A stretch of DNA of 25,250 nt from Eubacterium sp. (GCA_014465955.1 JACTVT010000031.1:1-25250); one strand, 5' to 3'; shown: positions 7,176 to 16,050, counted from the stretch's first letter. A program made the numbers and translations. Notes: generated from the letters alone by a model not told the origin.

Positions 7176-8528
7176 TTATTCCCACCTTTTATATATTTCT
7201 GAAATCACTTCTTCAAGTTTCATACCCCTGCTCGCTTTAAACAAAACAGCGTCACCTTTTTCTGCAATTTCAAATAATTTATCTGTTAATGACTGTTTAC
7301 TGTCAAAAAGATATGCATTCAAAAGTCCGTTATCCCTTGCACCATCAACAATATATTTTGCATCACTGCCGACACAGAGAAGATAATCAATTTTATTTTC
7401 AGCCGCCATTGTGCCTACATCATAATGTGCCTGTTCTGAATATTCGCCGAGTTCAAGCATATCGGACAACACTGCAATTTTTTTACACGCCTGAATGCCT
7501 GCAAGTGTTGTAATACCCGCTTTCATTGAATCGGGAGAGGCATTATAACAGTCTTCAATTGAAGTTATGCCGTTTATTTCAACAACCTTCTGCCTCATAC
7601 CCGACGGCTCATAAGTCTTCAGGGCATCTGCAGCAGTTTCTGCGTCAATATCAAGCAGAATGCCGACTGCAAATGCAGCAAGCGCATTATAAACATTATG
7701 TTTGCCGATTGCAGGGATTGTAATTGACCGTTCTTTGCCGAAATACTGAACCGTAAATGAAGTTGAATTCGGATTTTCTTTTATATCAACTGCTTTAAAA
7801 TCAGCATCATTATCAACTGCGTAGAAATAGATTTTATAATCATCATTCTTCACTGTTGAAAGTAAATCGTTGTCACCGTTCAAAAGAAGCGGAGCGCCTT
7901 TTTTCAGCCCATCAAGAATTTCCAGTTTGGCTTCAAGTATACCTTCGCGTGAACCCAAATTCTCAATATGTGAAACACCGATATTCGTAATAATTCCCAC
8001 AGTCGGCTGAGTTGCAGTTGACAAACGGTGAATTTCACCGAAATGGTTCATACCCATTTCAATAACTGCCGCCTCTGTGCTGCTGTCAAGCATAAAGAGC
8101 ATCTGCGGAAGTCCGATTTCATTATTAAGATTGCCGAGCGTTTTTATTGCCTTATATTTTGAATTTACAACAAGATGCGTAAATTCTTTTGTAGTTGTTT
8201 TTCCTACCGAGCCTGTAAGTGCAACTATCGGAATGTCAAACTTACTTCTGTAATAACCTGCAAGGCTTAGCATCTGCTTTGCCGTATCATCAACCTTAAT
8301 GTACGGCTTATCAATCTTAACATCTTCCGAAATCATAACGGCAGCAGCGCCTTTTTCAAAAGCCTCATCAATAAACCGATGGGCATCAAACCTTTCACCC
8401 TTTATGCAGATGAAAAGGCATCCTTTTTCAATTTTTCTTGTATCAATTGCAACAGATGTGATTTCAGTGTCAATATTGAATTCACCGCCGCAAACCTTTG
8501 CTATTTCCGAAACTCTGAGTGTTTCCAT
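7176..8528 (-). CDS. murF: UDP-MurNAc-tripeptide:D-Ala-D-Ala ligase MurF
   Basis: MurF ligates D-Ala-D-Ala to UDP-MurNAc-tripeptide, completing the cytoplasmic pentapeptide precursor. The 450-residue protein has the Mur-ligase N-terminal domain, the ATP-binding loop TGSVGKTTT (residues 105-113), and the central segment NEIGLPQMLFMLD followed by EMGMNHFGEI, typical of MurF. I chose the ATG at 8528 (10 bases from the AGGAG at 8539-8543). A TTG directly before it (8531) is the alternative. The gene starts five bases past the murE stop. MurF is distinguished from MurE by the missing DNPR signature and by gene order. Confidence 0.95.
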   Translation of the reverse strand: METLRVSEIAKVCGGEFNIDTEITSVAIDTRKIEKGCLFICIKGERFDAHRFIDEAFEKGAAAVMISEDVKIDKPYIKVDDTAKQMLSLAGYYRSKFDIPIVALTGSVGKTTTKEFTHLVVNSKYKAIKTLGNLNNEIGLPQMLFMLDSSTEAAVIEMGMNHFGEIHRLSTATQPTVGIITNIGVSHIENLGSREGILEAKLEILDGLKKGAPLLLNGDNDLLSTVKNDDYKIYFYAVDNDADFKAVDIKENPNSTSFTVQYFGKERSITIPAIGKHNVYNALAAFAVGILLDIDAETAADALKTYEPSGMRQKVVEINGITSIEDCYNASPDSMKAGITTLAGIQACKKIAVLSDMLELGEYSEQAHYDVGTMAAENKIDYLLCVGSDAKYIVDGARDNGLLNAYLFDSKQSLTDKLFEIAEKGDAVLFKASRGMKLEEVISEIYKRWE

Positions 8529-8533
8529 CAAAT

Positions 8534-9961
8534 TTATTCTCCTAAGATTTCTGCTACTGCTTCTCTTTCATCAAAATGAATTGTACCTGTCGGTAAAATC
8601 TGATATGTTTCGTGACCTTTGCCTGCAAGCAGGATTATATCATCTTTTTGTGCATTTTCGATTGCAAAACGAATTGCTTCCTTTCTGTTTTCAACGACTT
8701 TATAAGGTGTTGAGCAGTTCTGCATACCCTCAAGTATATCGTCTATAATTGCCGAAGGATTTTCAGACCTCGGGTTATCCGAAGTAACAACGCAGTAATC
8801 AGAAAGCATTGACGCAATATTACCCATTAATGGTCTTTTTGTTTTATCACGGTCACCGCCGCAGCCGAATACTGTTACCACCCTGCCTTTTGCAATCTCT
8901 TTAAGCGATGTAATAATATTCTCAAGACCGTCAGGTGAATGTGCATAATCAATAATGACGGTAAAATCTCTGTTTGTCGGCACAACCTCTATTCTGCCTT
9001 TAACACCTTCGCACAGAGGCATTGATTTAACAACCGAGCCAAAATCAATACCCATTACAAGCGCAATTGAAGCGGCGCAAAGTGAATTGTAGACAGAAAA
9101 CCTGCCCGGAATTGAACAATGAACTCTGCCGATATAATCACATACCAGTTCATACTCAACTCCGTTTGAAAGAAATCTTACATTTTTTGCTACATAATCT
9201 GCATTATTTGTATTTACGGCATAAGTATAGATTTTGCATGGCAAATTTTCAACAATTTTAAGTCCGTTTTTATCATCTGCATTCGTAACGGCAATTTCAC
9301 AGTTTTCAAACAGAATTCTTTTCGCATTAAAATAATTTTCAAATGTTTTATGATAATCAAGATGATCCTGTGTAAGATTTGTAAAAGCACCGATATAAAA
9401 ATGAAGTCCGTTTACTCTGCCCTGAACAAGCGCCTGAGAAGAAACCTCCATAACGCAGTATTCACAGCCTGCATCTGCCATAAGCCTGAAAAGTTTTTGC
9501 AGTTCATACGGGTCGGGGGTAGTGTATTTTGCAGGATAAATTTCATCGCCTATCATATTCTGAACCGTTCCGATAAGTCCTACTTTTTTACCGAGTTTTT
9601 CAAGAATCTGCTTAACAAGAAAAGTTGTTGTTGTTTTTCCATTTGTACCTGTTAAACCGATAAGTTTTAATTTATCGGCAGGATTGCCGTAGAAATTTGC
9701 ACAAATCTGTGAGAACACAGCACGGGTATTTTCAACAATAATCTGATTTTTAAGTCCTAAATCTTTTTCAGTTACTACTGCCGATGCGCCGTTTTTGAGC
9801 ATTTCATCTGCAACTGAATGACCGTCAAAAGTTGCACCTTTAACGCAAACAAAGAGAGAGCCGGCTTTAACGGTTCTTGAATCCTGCGTAACGTCAAGAA
9901 CTTCAGTATCGTTAAAGTTATTTAAAACTTTGATACCCTTTAAGATTTGTGATAATTTCAT
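8534..9961 (-). CDS. murE: UDP-MurNAc-L-Ala-D-Glu:meso-diaminopimelate ligase MurE
   Basis: MurE adds the third stem-peptide residue in the cytoplasm. The 475-residue protein has the P-loop TGTNGKTTTT (residues 104-113), the lysine in FNAKRILF (about 214) that is carbamylated in this family, and the C-terminal motif DNPR (395-398). DNPR is the established signature for meso-diaminopimelate, so this organism should have A1gamma-type, mDAP-containing peptidoglycan; L-lysine enzymes carry a different tetrapeptide. The start is well supported by GGGGGA seven bases upstream. Murein operon neighbours: the PBP gene upstream, murF downstream. Confidence 0.96.
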   Translation of the reverse strand: MKLSQILKGIKVLNNFNDTEVLDVTQDSRTVKAGSLFVCVKGATFDGHSVADEMLKNGASAVVTEKDLGLKNQIIVENTRAVFSQICANFYGNPADKLKLIGLTGTNGKTTTTFLVKQILEKLGKKVGLIGTVQNMIGDEIYPAKYTTPDPYELQKLFRLMADAGCEYCVMEVSSQALVQGRVNGLHFYIGAFTNLTQDHLDYHKTFENYFNAKRILFENCEIAVTNADDKNGLKIVENLPCKIYTYAVNTNNADYVAKNVRFLSNGVEYELVCDYIGRVHCSIPGRFSVYNSLCAASIALVMGIDFGSVVKSMPLCEGVKGRIEVVPTNRDFTVIIDYAHSPDGLENIITSLKEIAKGRVVTVFGCGGDRDKTKRPLMGNIASMLSDYCVVTSDNPRSENPSAIIDDILEGMQNCSTPYKVVENRKEAIRFAIENAQKDDIILLAGKGHETYQILPTGTIHFDEREAVAEILGE

Positions 9962-9982
9962 TTTGATTCCCCCAAAATATTG

Positions 9983-12193
9983 TTAGTCAAGGACTGCCTG
10001 ATTTGATTTGAATGATACTGTAATGACTGTGCCGATTTCAACCTCTGTGCCTGCCGCCTCGCTCTGCTTATGAGCGGCTACCATAGCGTTTGAGGTATCC
10101 TTGCCTGAAATTCGTATATTAAGATTATTTTCAGCAGCAAGCTGATTAACCTCTGAAAGTGATTTGCCTATAAAATCAGGCACTGCAACGGTCTGCTTAT
10201 CTCCGCTTGTATAAATCACAACTGTTCCGCCGTTCGGTATAAGTTCAGATGCTGACGGGCACTGCTTAATAACCGTATCGCCGTCGCCGACGATTTTACA
10301 TTTAAAGCCTGCATTTTCAAGTTCTGCCTTTGCTGAATCTGCCGATTTACCTATAACGCCGGGAGTTTTATTTGTTAACTCTTTCTTTTCATCATCTGTA
10401 TAACGAGGTTCAATGCTGAGTTCATTCATTGCCTCTTCAACCACCGCTGCGGCAATCGGTGCGCAGATTGCACCGCCGCCGAGATCAACGCTTGGCTCAT
10501 CGCAGATAATAATCATTGCAATTTCAGGGTCATCGCTTGGTGCAATTGCGGCAAAAGATACGATATATTTATCTTTTTCACCCGGTTTAGATTCACCGAG
10601 TTTAGTTGACGTACCCGTTTTACCGCCTACACGGTAACCTGCAACATAACCGTTTTTACCTGTTCCGTTATCAACAACCGATTTCATCATAGTAGAAACG
10701 GTTTTGGATGTTTCTTCGCTTATAACCTGTCTTAAAACTTCAGGCTGCGTTTTTGAAACGGTGTTACCGTCTGCATCCTTTATTTCGTCAACAAGATAAG
10801 GCTTAACGATTTTCCCGCCGTTCGCTATTGCACAAAGGCCGGTGCACATCTGAATAGGTGTCAAACTGTTTGTCTGTCCGAAAGAAGCAGATGAAAGTTC
10901 AACGATACCGTACTGATTTTCTTCATAATACTGAGGATTTGCCTCACCGGGAAGGTCAATATTTGTTTTTTGCGTAAATCCGAAACCATCAAAATATTTA
11001 AAATAATTATGCGCGCCGAGTTTCTGGCCGATTGTGATGAAAAACGGATTGCAGGAATTTTCAAGTCCCTGTGTAAATGTTTCAAGTCCGTGGCCGGGAT
11101 GGTAATGGCACTTCATCGTATATTTATCAACCTTGATTGAGCCTGTGCAGTTAAACGTTGTATCAAGCGAAACAACATTTTCTTCGAGAGCGGCAGCCGC
11201 CATAAATGTTTTGAAAACAGAACCGGGAACATAAGTATCCGACACTGTAAAATTACGCCACTGTTTCTGAACATAAGTACTCTGAAGTTCGGTTTTTTCA
11301 TCACCCTGTGCCTGCTCAATTTCATCGGCATAAGGCTGATATGCGATTTTATACGGATTGTTGCAGTCATAATCGGGAAGTGACGCCATTGCAAGCACTG
11401 CCCCTGTTTTACAGTTCATAACAACGCCGTAGCAGCCTTTGGCGCTGTATTCTTCAAGTGCGTTTCTGAGTTCCTTTTCGAGATAATACTGAATGGTTGT
11501 ATTGATTGTAAGAGTTAATGACTGACCGTCCTGAGCCTCAACCGATGTTTCATAATCAGATGAAATTGAATTTGACTTAGCGTCCTTGGCTGTAATAATT
11601 CTGCCGTTTGTGCCTGTAAGCTGTTCATTGTAATACGATTCAATTCCTGCAAGCCCCTGACTGTCTGCACCCGTAAAACCGATAACTGTTGAAGCAAGCG
11701 AACCATATGGATAATATCTTTCCGTTGCCTGCTCAAAACCTACACATCTGCCGAGTTTATTTTCTTTCACAAAGGCTGCAATTTCTTCTTTTATCCTGTT
11801 TTCAACCTTATTTTCGACAACGGCATATTTATTATCCTGCTGACTTTTTTCGAGCAATTTCTGCTTTTCTTCATCGTCATATTCAAACACGCCTGCAAGA
11901 TAATCGACAATTGTCTGCCTTTTTTCGTCTGTTATATTTGACGGGTCAAGAAACACTGTCCACACTGTTGCCGACTGAGCAAGCACATTACCCTGCGAAT
12001 CATAAATTGCTCCGCGCATTGCCTCTACCTCTGTATCCGACAACTGCTGACTCTGAGCCTTTTCGGCATATTCACCGCCTTTAACAACCTGAATATAAAA
12101 AAGACGGCACAAATCTGCAGCAAACAGTGAAACAATTACCATCATCACAATAAATGTTCTCGAGGCAAGTTTTTTTCTGAATCCGCCTGTCAT
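9983..12193 (-). CDS. Class B penicillin-binding protein with two PASTA domains (FtsI/SpoVD-like)
   Basis: This is a transpeptidase that cross-links septal peptidoglycan in partnership with FtsW. The 736 residues comprise a short basic cytoplasmic tail, one membrane anchor (about 13-33), a PBP dimerisation domain (about 55-215) and the transpeptidase domain. That domain has the active-site motif SVFK (Ser325-Lys328), SCN (380-382) and KTG (525-527). Two C-terminal PASTA domains follow (about 608-664 and 668-728). PASTA-bearing PBPs at this dcw position are called PbpB/FtsI or, in sporulation, SpoVD; the length is slightly above SpoVD. GGAG six bases before the ATG supports the start. The 140-base gap upstream holds a palindromic repeat and a possible internal promoter. 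Confidence 0.93.
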   Translation of the reverse strand: MTGGFRKKLASRTFIVMMVIVSLFAADLCRLFYIQVVKGGEYAEKAQSQQLSDTEVEAMRGAIYDSQGNVLAQSATVWTVFLDPSNITDEKRQTIVDYLAGVFEYDDEEKQKLLEKSQQDNKYAVVENKVENRIKEEIAAFVKENKLGRCVGFEQATERYYPYGSLASTVIGFTGADSQGLAGIESYYNEQLTGTNGRIITAKDAKSNSISSDYETSVEAQDGQSLTLTINTTIQYYLEKELRNALEEYSAKGCYGVVMNCKTGAVLAMASLPDYDCNNPYKIAYQPYADEIEQAQGDEKTELQSTYVQKQWRNFTVSDTYVPGSVFKTFMAAAALEENVVSLDTTFNCTGSIKVDKYTMKCHYHPGHGLETFTQGLENSCNPFFITIGQKLGAHNYFKYFDGFGFTQKTNIDLPGEANPQYYEENQYGIVELSSASFGQTNSLTPIQMCTGLCAIANGGKIVKPYLVDEIKDADGNTVSKTQPEVLRQVISEETSKTVSTMMKSVVDNGTGKNGYVAGYRVGGKTGTSTKLGESKPGEKDKYIVSFAAIAPSDDPEIAMIIICDEPSVDLGGGAICAPIAAAVVEEAMNELSIEPRYTDDEKKELTNKTPGVIGKSADSAKAELENAGFKCKIVGDGDTVIKQCPSASELIPNGGTVVIYTSGDKQTVAVPDFIGKSLSEVNQLAAENNLNIRISGKDTSNAMVAAHKQSEAAGTEVEIGTVITVSFKSNQAVLD

Positions 12194-12250
12194 ATTTCTC
12201 CGTCCTTTCCAAGATTAAGTTATATCTTAAAATTATTATATATAGTTATC

Positions 12251-12269
12251 GGGCGGATAATATCCGCCC
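12251..12269. repeat. GC-rich palindrome (intergenic repeat core)
   Basis: GGGCGGATAATATCCGCCC is a 9-bp inverted repeat around a single base, in an otherwise AT-rich 140-base gap between ftsL and the PBP gene. Nineteen bases (12252-12270) are identical to 21448-21466, which marks it as a dispersed intergenic element. A small TTTACA/TGTAAA stem (12299-12317) lies nearby, without a terminator T-run. Confidence 0.7.
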
Positions 12270-12286
12270 CCGGTAAATTCTGTCAA
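12257..12286 (-). promoter_or_regulatory. Possible internal promoter before the PBP gene
   Basis: On the minus strand TTGACA (12281-12286) is 18 bases from TATTAT (12257-12262). The start would be near 12250, with a leader of about 57 bases. The -35 is perfect. The -10 is one mismatch from consensus and sits in the middle of the palindrome 12251-12269. Confidence 0.4.
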
Positions 12287-12333
12287 CACAAATCCGCCTT
12301 TACAATAATACTGTAAAAGCATTAAAAATATTA

Positions 12334-12843
12334 CTAATCTGCTGTTTCGGCAGGCGCAGTACGGGCCTGTTTAAACTCAGCAGTATCAACATATTTTATC
12401 TTATTGGAATCAAGCCTTGTCATACCGAGTTTTTCAACAGCATATGTGTCTATCTGCGATACGGACACCATTGCCTCAAGTTCTGCATTAAGACTTATAT
12501 TCTCACTTTCTGCAAGTGCAATCTCCGACTGAAGTTTTGCTATCTCCCTGTTAAGTTCATTTTTCAGAGAAAAAGTGAACATTACGGCAAAAAGCATACA
12601 CATAACTGCAAATGTAACCGCAGCAATGGATATAGCCTTTTTAAATGCAGTTTTCTGCTCTGCAACAAGTTGTGCACGGTTCTTTTTCTTAGTGCCCGGG
12701 GTAAGTCTTAATCCTCTGCGCCTTTCCGGCTGAGTCGGAGCAGTTTTCGGTGCGGCAGAAGAGCGTGACAGATTGAACGCATCCACCGCATATGAAGCAT
12801 CATACTCATAAGAATATCGCCTGAAATCGTTTGTATTAGTCAT
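12334..12843 (-). CDS. ftsL: FtsL-like septum protein
   Basis: FtsL is a small bitopic division protein that pairs with FtsB/DivIC through a coiled coil and helps activate FtsW and the class B PBP. The 169-residue product has a long hydrophilic, basic cytoplasmic region (1-68), a single membrane helix (about 69-92), a heptad-rich extracytoplasmic coiled coil (about 93-128), and the short conserved tail feature VEKLGMTRLD (136-145) typical of FtsL/DivIC. Sequence identity in this family is always poor, so the call depends on architecture and the invariant position between rsmH and the PBP gene. The N-terminus is longer than usual (Bacillus FtsL is near 117 residues). GGGAG lies upstream of the ATG. 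Confidence 0.82.
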   Translation of the reverse strand: MTNTNDFRRYSYEYDASYAVDAFNLSRSSAAPKTAPTQPERRRGLRLTPGTKKKNRAQLVAEQKTAFKKAISIAAVTFAVMCMLFAVMFTFSLKNELNREIAKLQSEIALAESENISLNAELEAMVSVSQIDTYAVEKLGMTRLDSNKIKYVDTAEFKQARTAPAETAD

Positions 12844-12880
12844 TACTCTCTCCCTTTCCGAAATTTATATCTAAATATGA

Positions 12881-13795
12881 TTAATACTTTTTAAATGCAC
12901 GAAGTCTGGAAGACCTTGCACGTGGATTATCGGCAAGTTCTTTTTCACTCGGTGCTTTGGATTTAAACGGCAGTTCGCCTTTAGGCTTGTTACCGCAAAC
13001 GCAGATTGGAAATTCTTTCGGGCAGGTGCAGCCCCTTGTCCACTCTGCAAATTTTTCTTTAACAATTCTGTCTTCCAGTGAATGAAATGTAATTACGGCA
13101 ATTATACCGCCGGGATTTAACACATCAAAGGCATTATCAAGTGCCTGACTTAATTTTTCGAGTTCGTCATTCACTTCAATTCTTATTGCCTGAAATGTTT
13201 TTCGTGCCGGGTGACCTTTTTTCATTTCCCTCTGCGGCATTGATGATTTAATAATATCTACAAGTTCAAACGTTGTTTCAATCGGCTTGTCCGCTCTTGA
13301 TTTAACAATATTTTTTGCAATGGAACGGCTGAACTTTTCTTCGCCGTAACGCCATATTACATCTGCAAGGCTCTGCTCATCATAACTGTTTACAACATCA
13401 TAGGCAGACAAACCGTTTTTGCTCATTCGCATATCAAGCGGAGCATCCTGATGAAAAGAAAATCCTCTGTCACCGTTATCAAGTTGAAACGAACTTACAC
13501 CGAGGTCAAGCAGCATACCGTCTATACCGTCAAGCCCGAGATTATCAACAATGTTTTTAATATTGGAAAAATTATTATGTACTATAGTTACATTAGGCAG
13601 CGCACCTATTCTTTCATTCAGAACGCTTATGGCATCGGGGTCCTGATCAATTGCAATAAGCCTTTTTGCAGTTTTTGCAATTTCTTTTGAATGACCTCCG
13701 CCGCCGGCAGTACCGTCTGCAATAATTTTTTGTTCATTCAGTTCAAGTGCGCTTATTGCCTCATCAAACAAAACGCTTTTATGTACAAATTCCAT
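12881..13795 (-). CDS. rsmH: 16S rRNA (cytosine(1402)-N(4))-methyltransferase RsmH
   Basis: RsmH (formerly MraW) methylates N4 of C1402 in the decoding centre of 16S rRNA using S-adenosylmethionine. The 304-residue protein has the SAM-binding region IIADGTAGGGGHSKEIA near the start, LLDLGVSSFQLD, the MraW signature GDRGFSFHQDAPLDMRM, and ITFHSLEDRIVKEKF in the C-terminal part. The chosen ATG (13795) overlaps the mraZ stop by one base (TGATG), the classic arrangement for reinitiation. A TTG one codon upstream is less likely. The gene sits second in the dcw operon, as in most bacteria. Confidence 0.96.
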   Translation of the reverse strand: MEFVHKSVLFDEAISALELNEQKIIADGTAGGGGHSKEIAKTAKRLIAIDQDPDAISVLNERIGALPNVTIVHNNFSNIKNIVDNLGLDGIDGMLLDLGVSSFQLDNGDRGFSFHQDAPLDMRMSKNGLSAYDVVNSYDEQSLADVIWRYGEEKFSRSIAKNIVKSRADKPIETTFELVDIIKSSMPQREMKKGHPARKTFQAIRIEVNDELEKLSQALDNAFDVLNPGGIIAVITFHSLEDRIVKEKFAEWTRGCTCPKEFPICVCGNKPKGELPFKSKAPSEKELADNPRARSSRLRAFKKY

Positions 13796-14250
13796 CAATT
13801 TTTATCACCGGCTTTTGCCTTGTCCATCAAATCAAGGAAGCCTTCCTTACTGTTCTGTGTGGATAAATACTTTTCTCTTTCTTCGGAATTCCAGATTTCA
13901 ATCGTTTCACCGTGACCGATAAAAATTACCGAACTGTCATTCGAAAGACAACTTGCCTCTTTGAGCCTTTGATTTACCGTAAATCTGCCCTGGGCATCAA
14001 GCGATGCTTCTTCTGCCATTGTGAGAAGTTTGCTTGTAGTATCATACTGTTGAGTTTCTGTGCCCTCAAGCATACGGTTGTAAAGTTTTTCAAATACATC
14101 TTCAGGGTAAAGAACAAGGCATTTTGCCCCTTTAACCGTAAAAAGAACGGTATAAAAATCTTTTCCGAGGCGTTCGCACCATTTTTTCGGAATGGAAAGT
14201 CTGCCCTTACTGTCTAATTTGTAATTGTCCAGTGTGCCTACAAACAGCAT
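13795..14250 (-). CDS. mraZ: Transcriptional regulator MraZ
   Basis: MraZ is a ring-forming DNA-binding protein with two AbrB-like beta-hairpin domains. It autoregulates the dcw operon in the bacteria where it has been studied. Both DXXXR repeats are visible: Asp13-Arg17 in KLDSKGRLSIP and Asp85-Arg89 in SLDAQGRFTVNQ. At 151 residues it is slightly longer than the common 142-150. The ATG follows a double purine-rich ribosome binding site (AGGAGAGGAGAGG, 14258-14270) and a leader of roughly 95 bases from the promoter at 14352-14380. It heads the dcw operon. Confidence 0.96.
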   Translation of the reverse strand: MLFVGTLDNYKLDSKGRLSIPKKWCERLGKDFYTVLFTVKGAKCLVLYPEDVFEKLYNRMLEGTETQQYDTTSKLLTMAEEASLDAQGRFTVNQRLKEASCLSNDSSVIFIGHGETIEIWNSEEREKYLSTQNSKEGFLDLMDKAKAGDKN

Positions 14251-14351
14251 AAAAGCACCTCTCCTCTCCTAAAAAATTGCGATTTTGCAGTTCAAATTTT
14301 GGAATTAACTGAATTTTGTGGGATTTTATTGAAATTATTGCCACTGAACTT

Positions 14352-14380
14352 ATTATAGTAGGGACAATCCGTATTGTCAA
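14352..14380 (-). promoter_or_regulatory. Main dcw operon (mraZ) promoter
   Basis: On the minus strand TTGACA (14375-14380) and TATAAT (14352-14357) are separated by 17 bases, a perfect sigma-A promoter. A second -35-like TTGACC overlaps just upstream. The predicted start is near 14345, which leaves a leader of about 95 bases containing the 13-mer AAATTGCGATTTT (14274-14286, plus strand) before the ribosome binding site. Confidence 0.85.
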
Positions 14381-14415
14381 GGTCAAAAGGCTGATATTTT
14401 TTCCAAATTAAAAAT

Positions 14416-14432
14416 TGTAACAGAATTGTAAT
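14416..14432 (+). promoter_or_regulatory. WalR-like tandem box between mraZ and the transporter gene
   Basis: TGTAAC-AGAAT-TGTAAT matches TGTWAH-N5-TGTWAH at all defined positions and differs from the ftsZ box (1271-1287) only in one spacer base. It lies at about -57 to -41 of the transporter promoter, just upstream of its -35, a standard activator position. It is 70-90 bases upstream of the mraZ start site. The regulator is inferred, not shown. Confidence 0.45.
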
Positions 14433-14437
14433 AATTA

Positions 14438-14466
14438 TTGTACACTGTCTAACAATATGATATAAT
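14438..14466 (+). promoter_or_regulatory. Promoter of the GPH transporter gene
   Basis: TTGTAC (14438-14443), 17 bases, then TATAAT (14461-14466) preceded by TGA, making an extended -10. The predicted start is near 14473, 26 bases before the ATG, with AAGGAG at 14485-14490. Confidence 0.75.
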
Positions 14467-14498
14467 TTGTAATAGAATAAAATTAAGGAGAATTCAGT

Positions 14499-15893
14499 AT
14501 GGCAGATTTTAAAACTACCTGGAGAGAAAAAATCGGCTACGGCATAGGTGCAGTCGGTCTGGACCTTTCGTACGGCTTATTTTACTCATATCTTTCCTAC
14601 TATCTTTCAAGTGTGCTTGGTTTAAAAGAGGGCTTTTTACTTCTTTTAACTCCGCTTGCACGTATCTGGGACGGTATCAATGACCCGATTATGGGCACAA
14701 TTGTTGACAGCACGAAAACAAAAATGGGCAAATACCGCCCGTGGATTGTTATAGGCGCAGTATCAAATGCAGTCGTTTTATCGCTCCTTTTCACTTCCTT
14801 CGGTATGAGCGGAACTAAACTTTACGTTTACATAGCGTTTATGTATGTGCTTTGGGGAATGACAAACACTATGGCTGATATCCCCTATTGGTCTATGGTG
14901 CCGAGTTTTACAAATGACCCGAAGGACAGAAACCTTATTGCAACAGTAGCAAGAACCTTCAGCGGACTCGGTCAGGGTATAATCACAGTTGCTACACCTA
15001 TCATTCTTCCTCTGCTTTCAAGCGGAATGACAACTGACAAAGGCTACAGTGCATCGGGCTTTTCAAAATGGGCAATCATATGCGGTGGACTTTTAATTCT
15101 GTTTTCATCAATATGCGTTTTATCAACAAAAGAACGCCATGTTATTTACAATGCAGAAAAATTCAGTTTCAAAAAAATGTTTAAAGTTATTGCTTCAAAC
15201 GACCAGTTGATTGTGTTTATGATATTTGCAATGATTTCAAACGCAGGCTGGTATCTTACAAGCGGAACGGCTGTATACTATTTTACAGATGTACTCGGCG
15301 AACCGACTGCGCAAAGCCTTTTTTCAATGATTGGCGCAATAGGCTCTGTTTTAGGTCTGCTTGTAATTCCCGTTCTCGGCAAAAAGTTTTCAAACCGAAC
15401 GATTTATCAGATTTCGCTCGGTATGGCAATTATCGGCTACGTGCTGATGTATATTTTCGGTCCTGTTCTTAAAATCACGATTGCGCTTGATATCAGTTAT
15501 ATTATTGCAAGTATAGGCATAGGCTCTATGTTTGTTGCACAGACTATTTTCCTTGCAGATATTGTTGACTACGGCGAATTCAAATCAGGCAAGCGAAACG
15601 AAAGCATAACATTTTCAATGAAAGGCTTTTTGCAGAAAATGGCATACACAATTCAGACCCTCTTCCTTTTCGGCGGTCTGGGAATTATGAACTACAACTC
15701 TCAGATTACAACAGGCACTGTAAATGATGCTACAAAGAGTGCTATCGGCTTTATCTGCTTTGGTATTCCACCTGTGCTTATGGTAATTTCACTGATTGTA
15801 TTCAGTCTGAAATTCAAAATTCACGGCAAACTGCGTGAAGATGTTCACGATTATATTTCTGCAAAAAGAGCAGAAGAAAATGATGCTGAATAA
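14499..15893 (+). CDS. GPH-family (glycoside/cation symporter) transporter
   Basis: This is a 464-residue inner-membrane protein with about twelve predicted helices, belonging to the glycoside-pentoside-hexuronide:cation symporter branch of the major facilitator superfamily (MelB/GusB/XylP relatives). Diagnostic features are the loop after helix 2, ARIWDGINDPIMGTIVD (residues 54-70), with the Asp residues implicated in cation coupling, followed by TKMGKYRPWI (74-83), and a repeat-like region in the second half with FLADIVDYGEFKSGKRNES. It probably imports a glycoside or sugar with Na+ or H+, but the substrate cannot be read from sequence and there is no neighbouring glycosidase to guide it. 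AAGGAG eight bases before the ATG fixes the start. It is monocistronic, divergent from mraZ, and unrelated in function to its neighbours. Confidence 0.88.
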   Translation: MADFKTTWREKIGYGIGAVGLDLSYGLFYSYLSYYLSSVLGLKEGFLLLLTPLARIWDGINDPIMGTIVDSTKTKMGKYRPWIVIGAVSNAVVLSLLFTSFGMSGTKLYVYIAFMYVLWGMTNTMADIPYWSMVPSFTNDPKDRNLIATVARTFSGLGQGIITVATPIILPLLSSGMTTDKGYSASGFSKWAIICGGLLILFSSICVLSTKERHVIYNAEKFSFKKMFKVIASNDQLIVFMIFAMISNAGWYLTSGTAVYYFTDVLGEPTAQSLFSMIGAIGSVLGLLVIPVLGKKFSNRTIYQISLGMAIIGYVLMYIFGPVLKITIALDISYIIASIGIGSMFVAQTIFLADIVDYGEFKSGKRNESITFSMKGFLQKMAYTIQTLFLFGGLGIMNYNSQITTGTVNDATKSAIGFICFGIPPVLMVISLIVFSLKFKIHGKLREDVHDYISAKRAEENDAE

Positions 15894-15908
15894 AAGCAAA
15901 ATTCATAC

Positions 15909-15937
15909 TTGACAACATATATTGTTTTATATATACT
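15909..15937 (+). promoter_or_regulatory. Strong promoter candidate just after the transporter gene
   Basis: TTGACA (15909-15914), exactly 17 bases, then TATACT (15932-15937). The -35 is consensus and the -10 has one mismatch. It starts only 16 bases past the transporter stop codon. Transcription from about 15944 would end at the terminator 16050-16085, giving a transcript of about 140 bases. Confidence 0.55.
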
Positions 15938-15957
15938 ATCACTTGCTGATTCCATAT

Positions 15958-16050
15958 ATGGTCATCGAAGAACTTGCAGCCGCAGTTGCAACGGCAATTA
16001 TTGTAATATCAATATTTTTGATCATAAACAAAAAGAAATACAGGTATTAA
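15958..16050 (+). CDS. Possible 30-residue single-span membrane peptide (or part of a small RNA)
   Basis: I do not recognise this peptide. From ATG 15958 an ORF of 30 codons encodes an acidic N-terminus (MVIEELAAA), a continuous hydrophobic stretch (about residues 6-23, AAAVATAIIVISIFLII) and a basic tail NKKKYRY, the layout expected of a small membrane protein with the tail inside. It lies about 14 bases downstream of the predicted start of the promoter at 15909-15937 and ends where the terminator stem begins. Against it: no Shine-Dalgarno precedes the ATG, unlike almost every other gene here, and such short ORFs arise by chance in AT-rich DNA. The unit could equally be a non-coding RNA. No other feature was seen between 15894 and 16064. 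Confidence 0.3.
   Translation: MVIEELAAAVATAIIVISIFLIINKKKYRY

Noticed and set aside
14281..14345. Possible MraZ operator repeats near the mraZ promoter (single GTGGGA on the plus strand, GTGGCA on the minus strand)
   Set aside because: Known MraZ sites are closely spaced direct repeats of a GTGG/TGGG unit; only isolated, oppositely oriented copies are seen.
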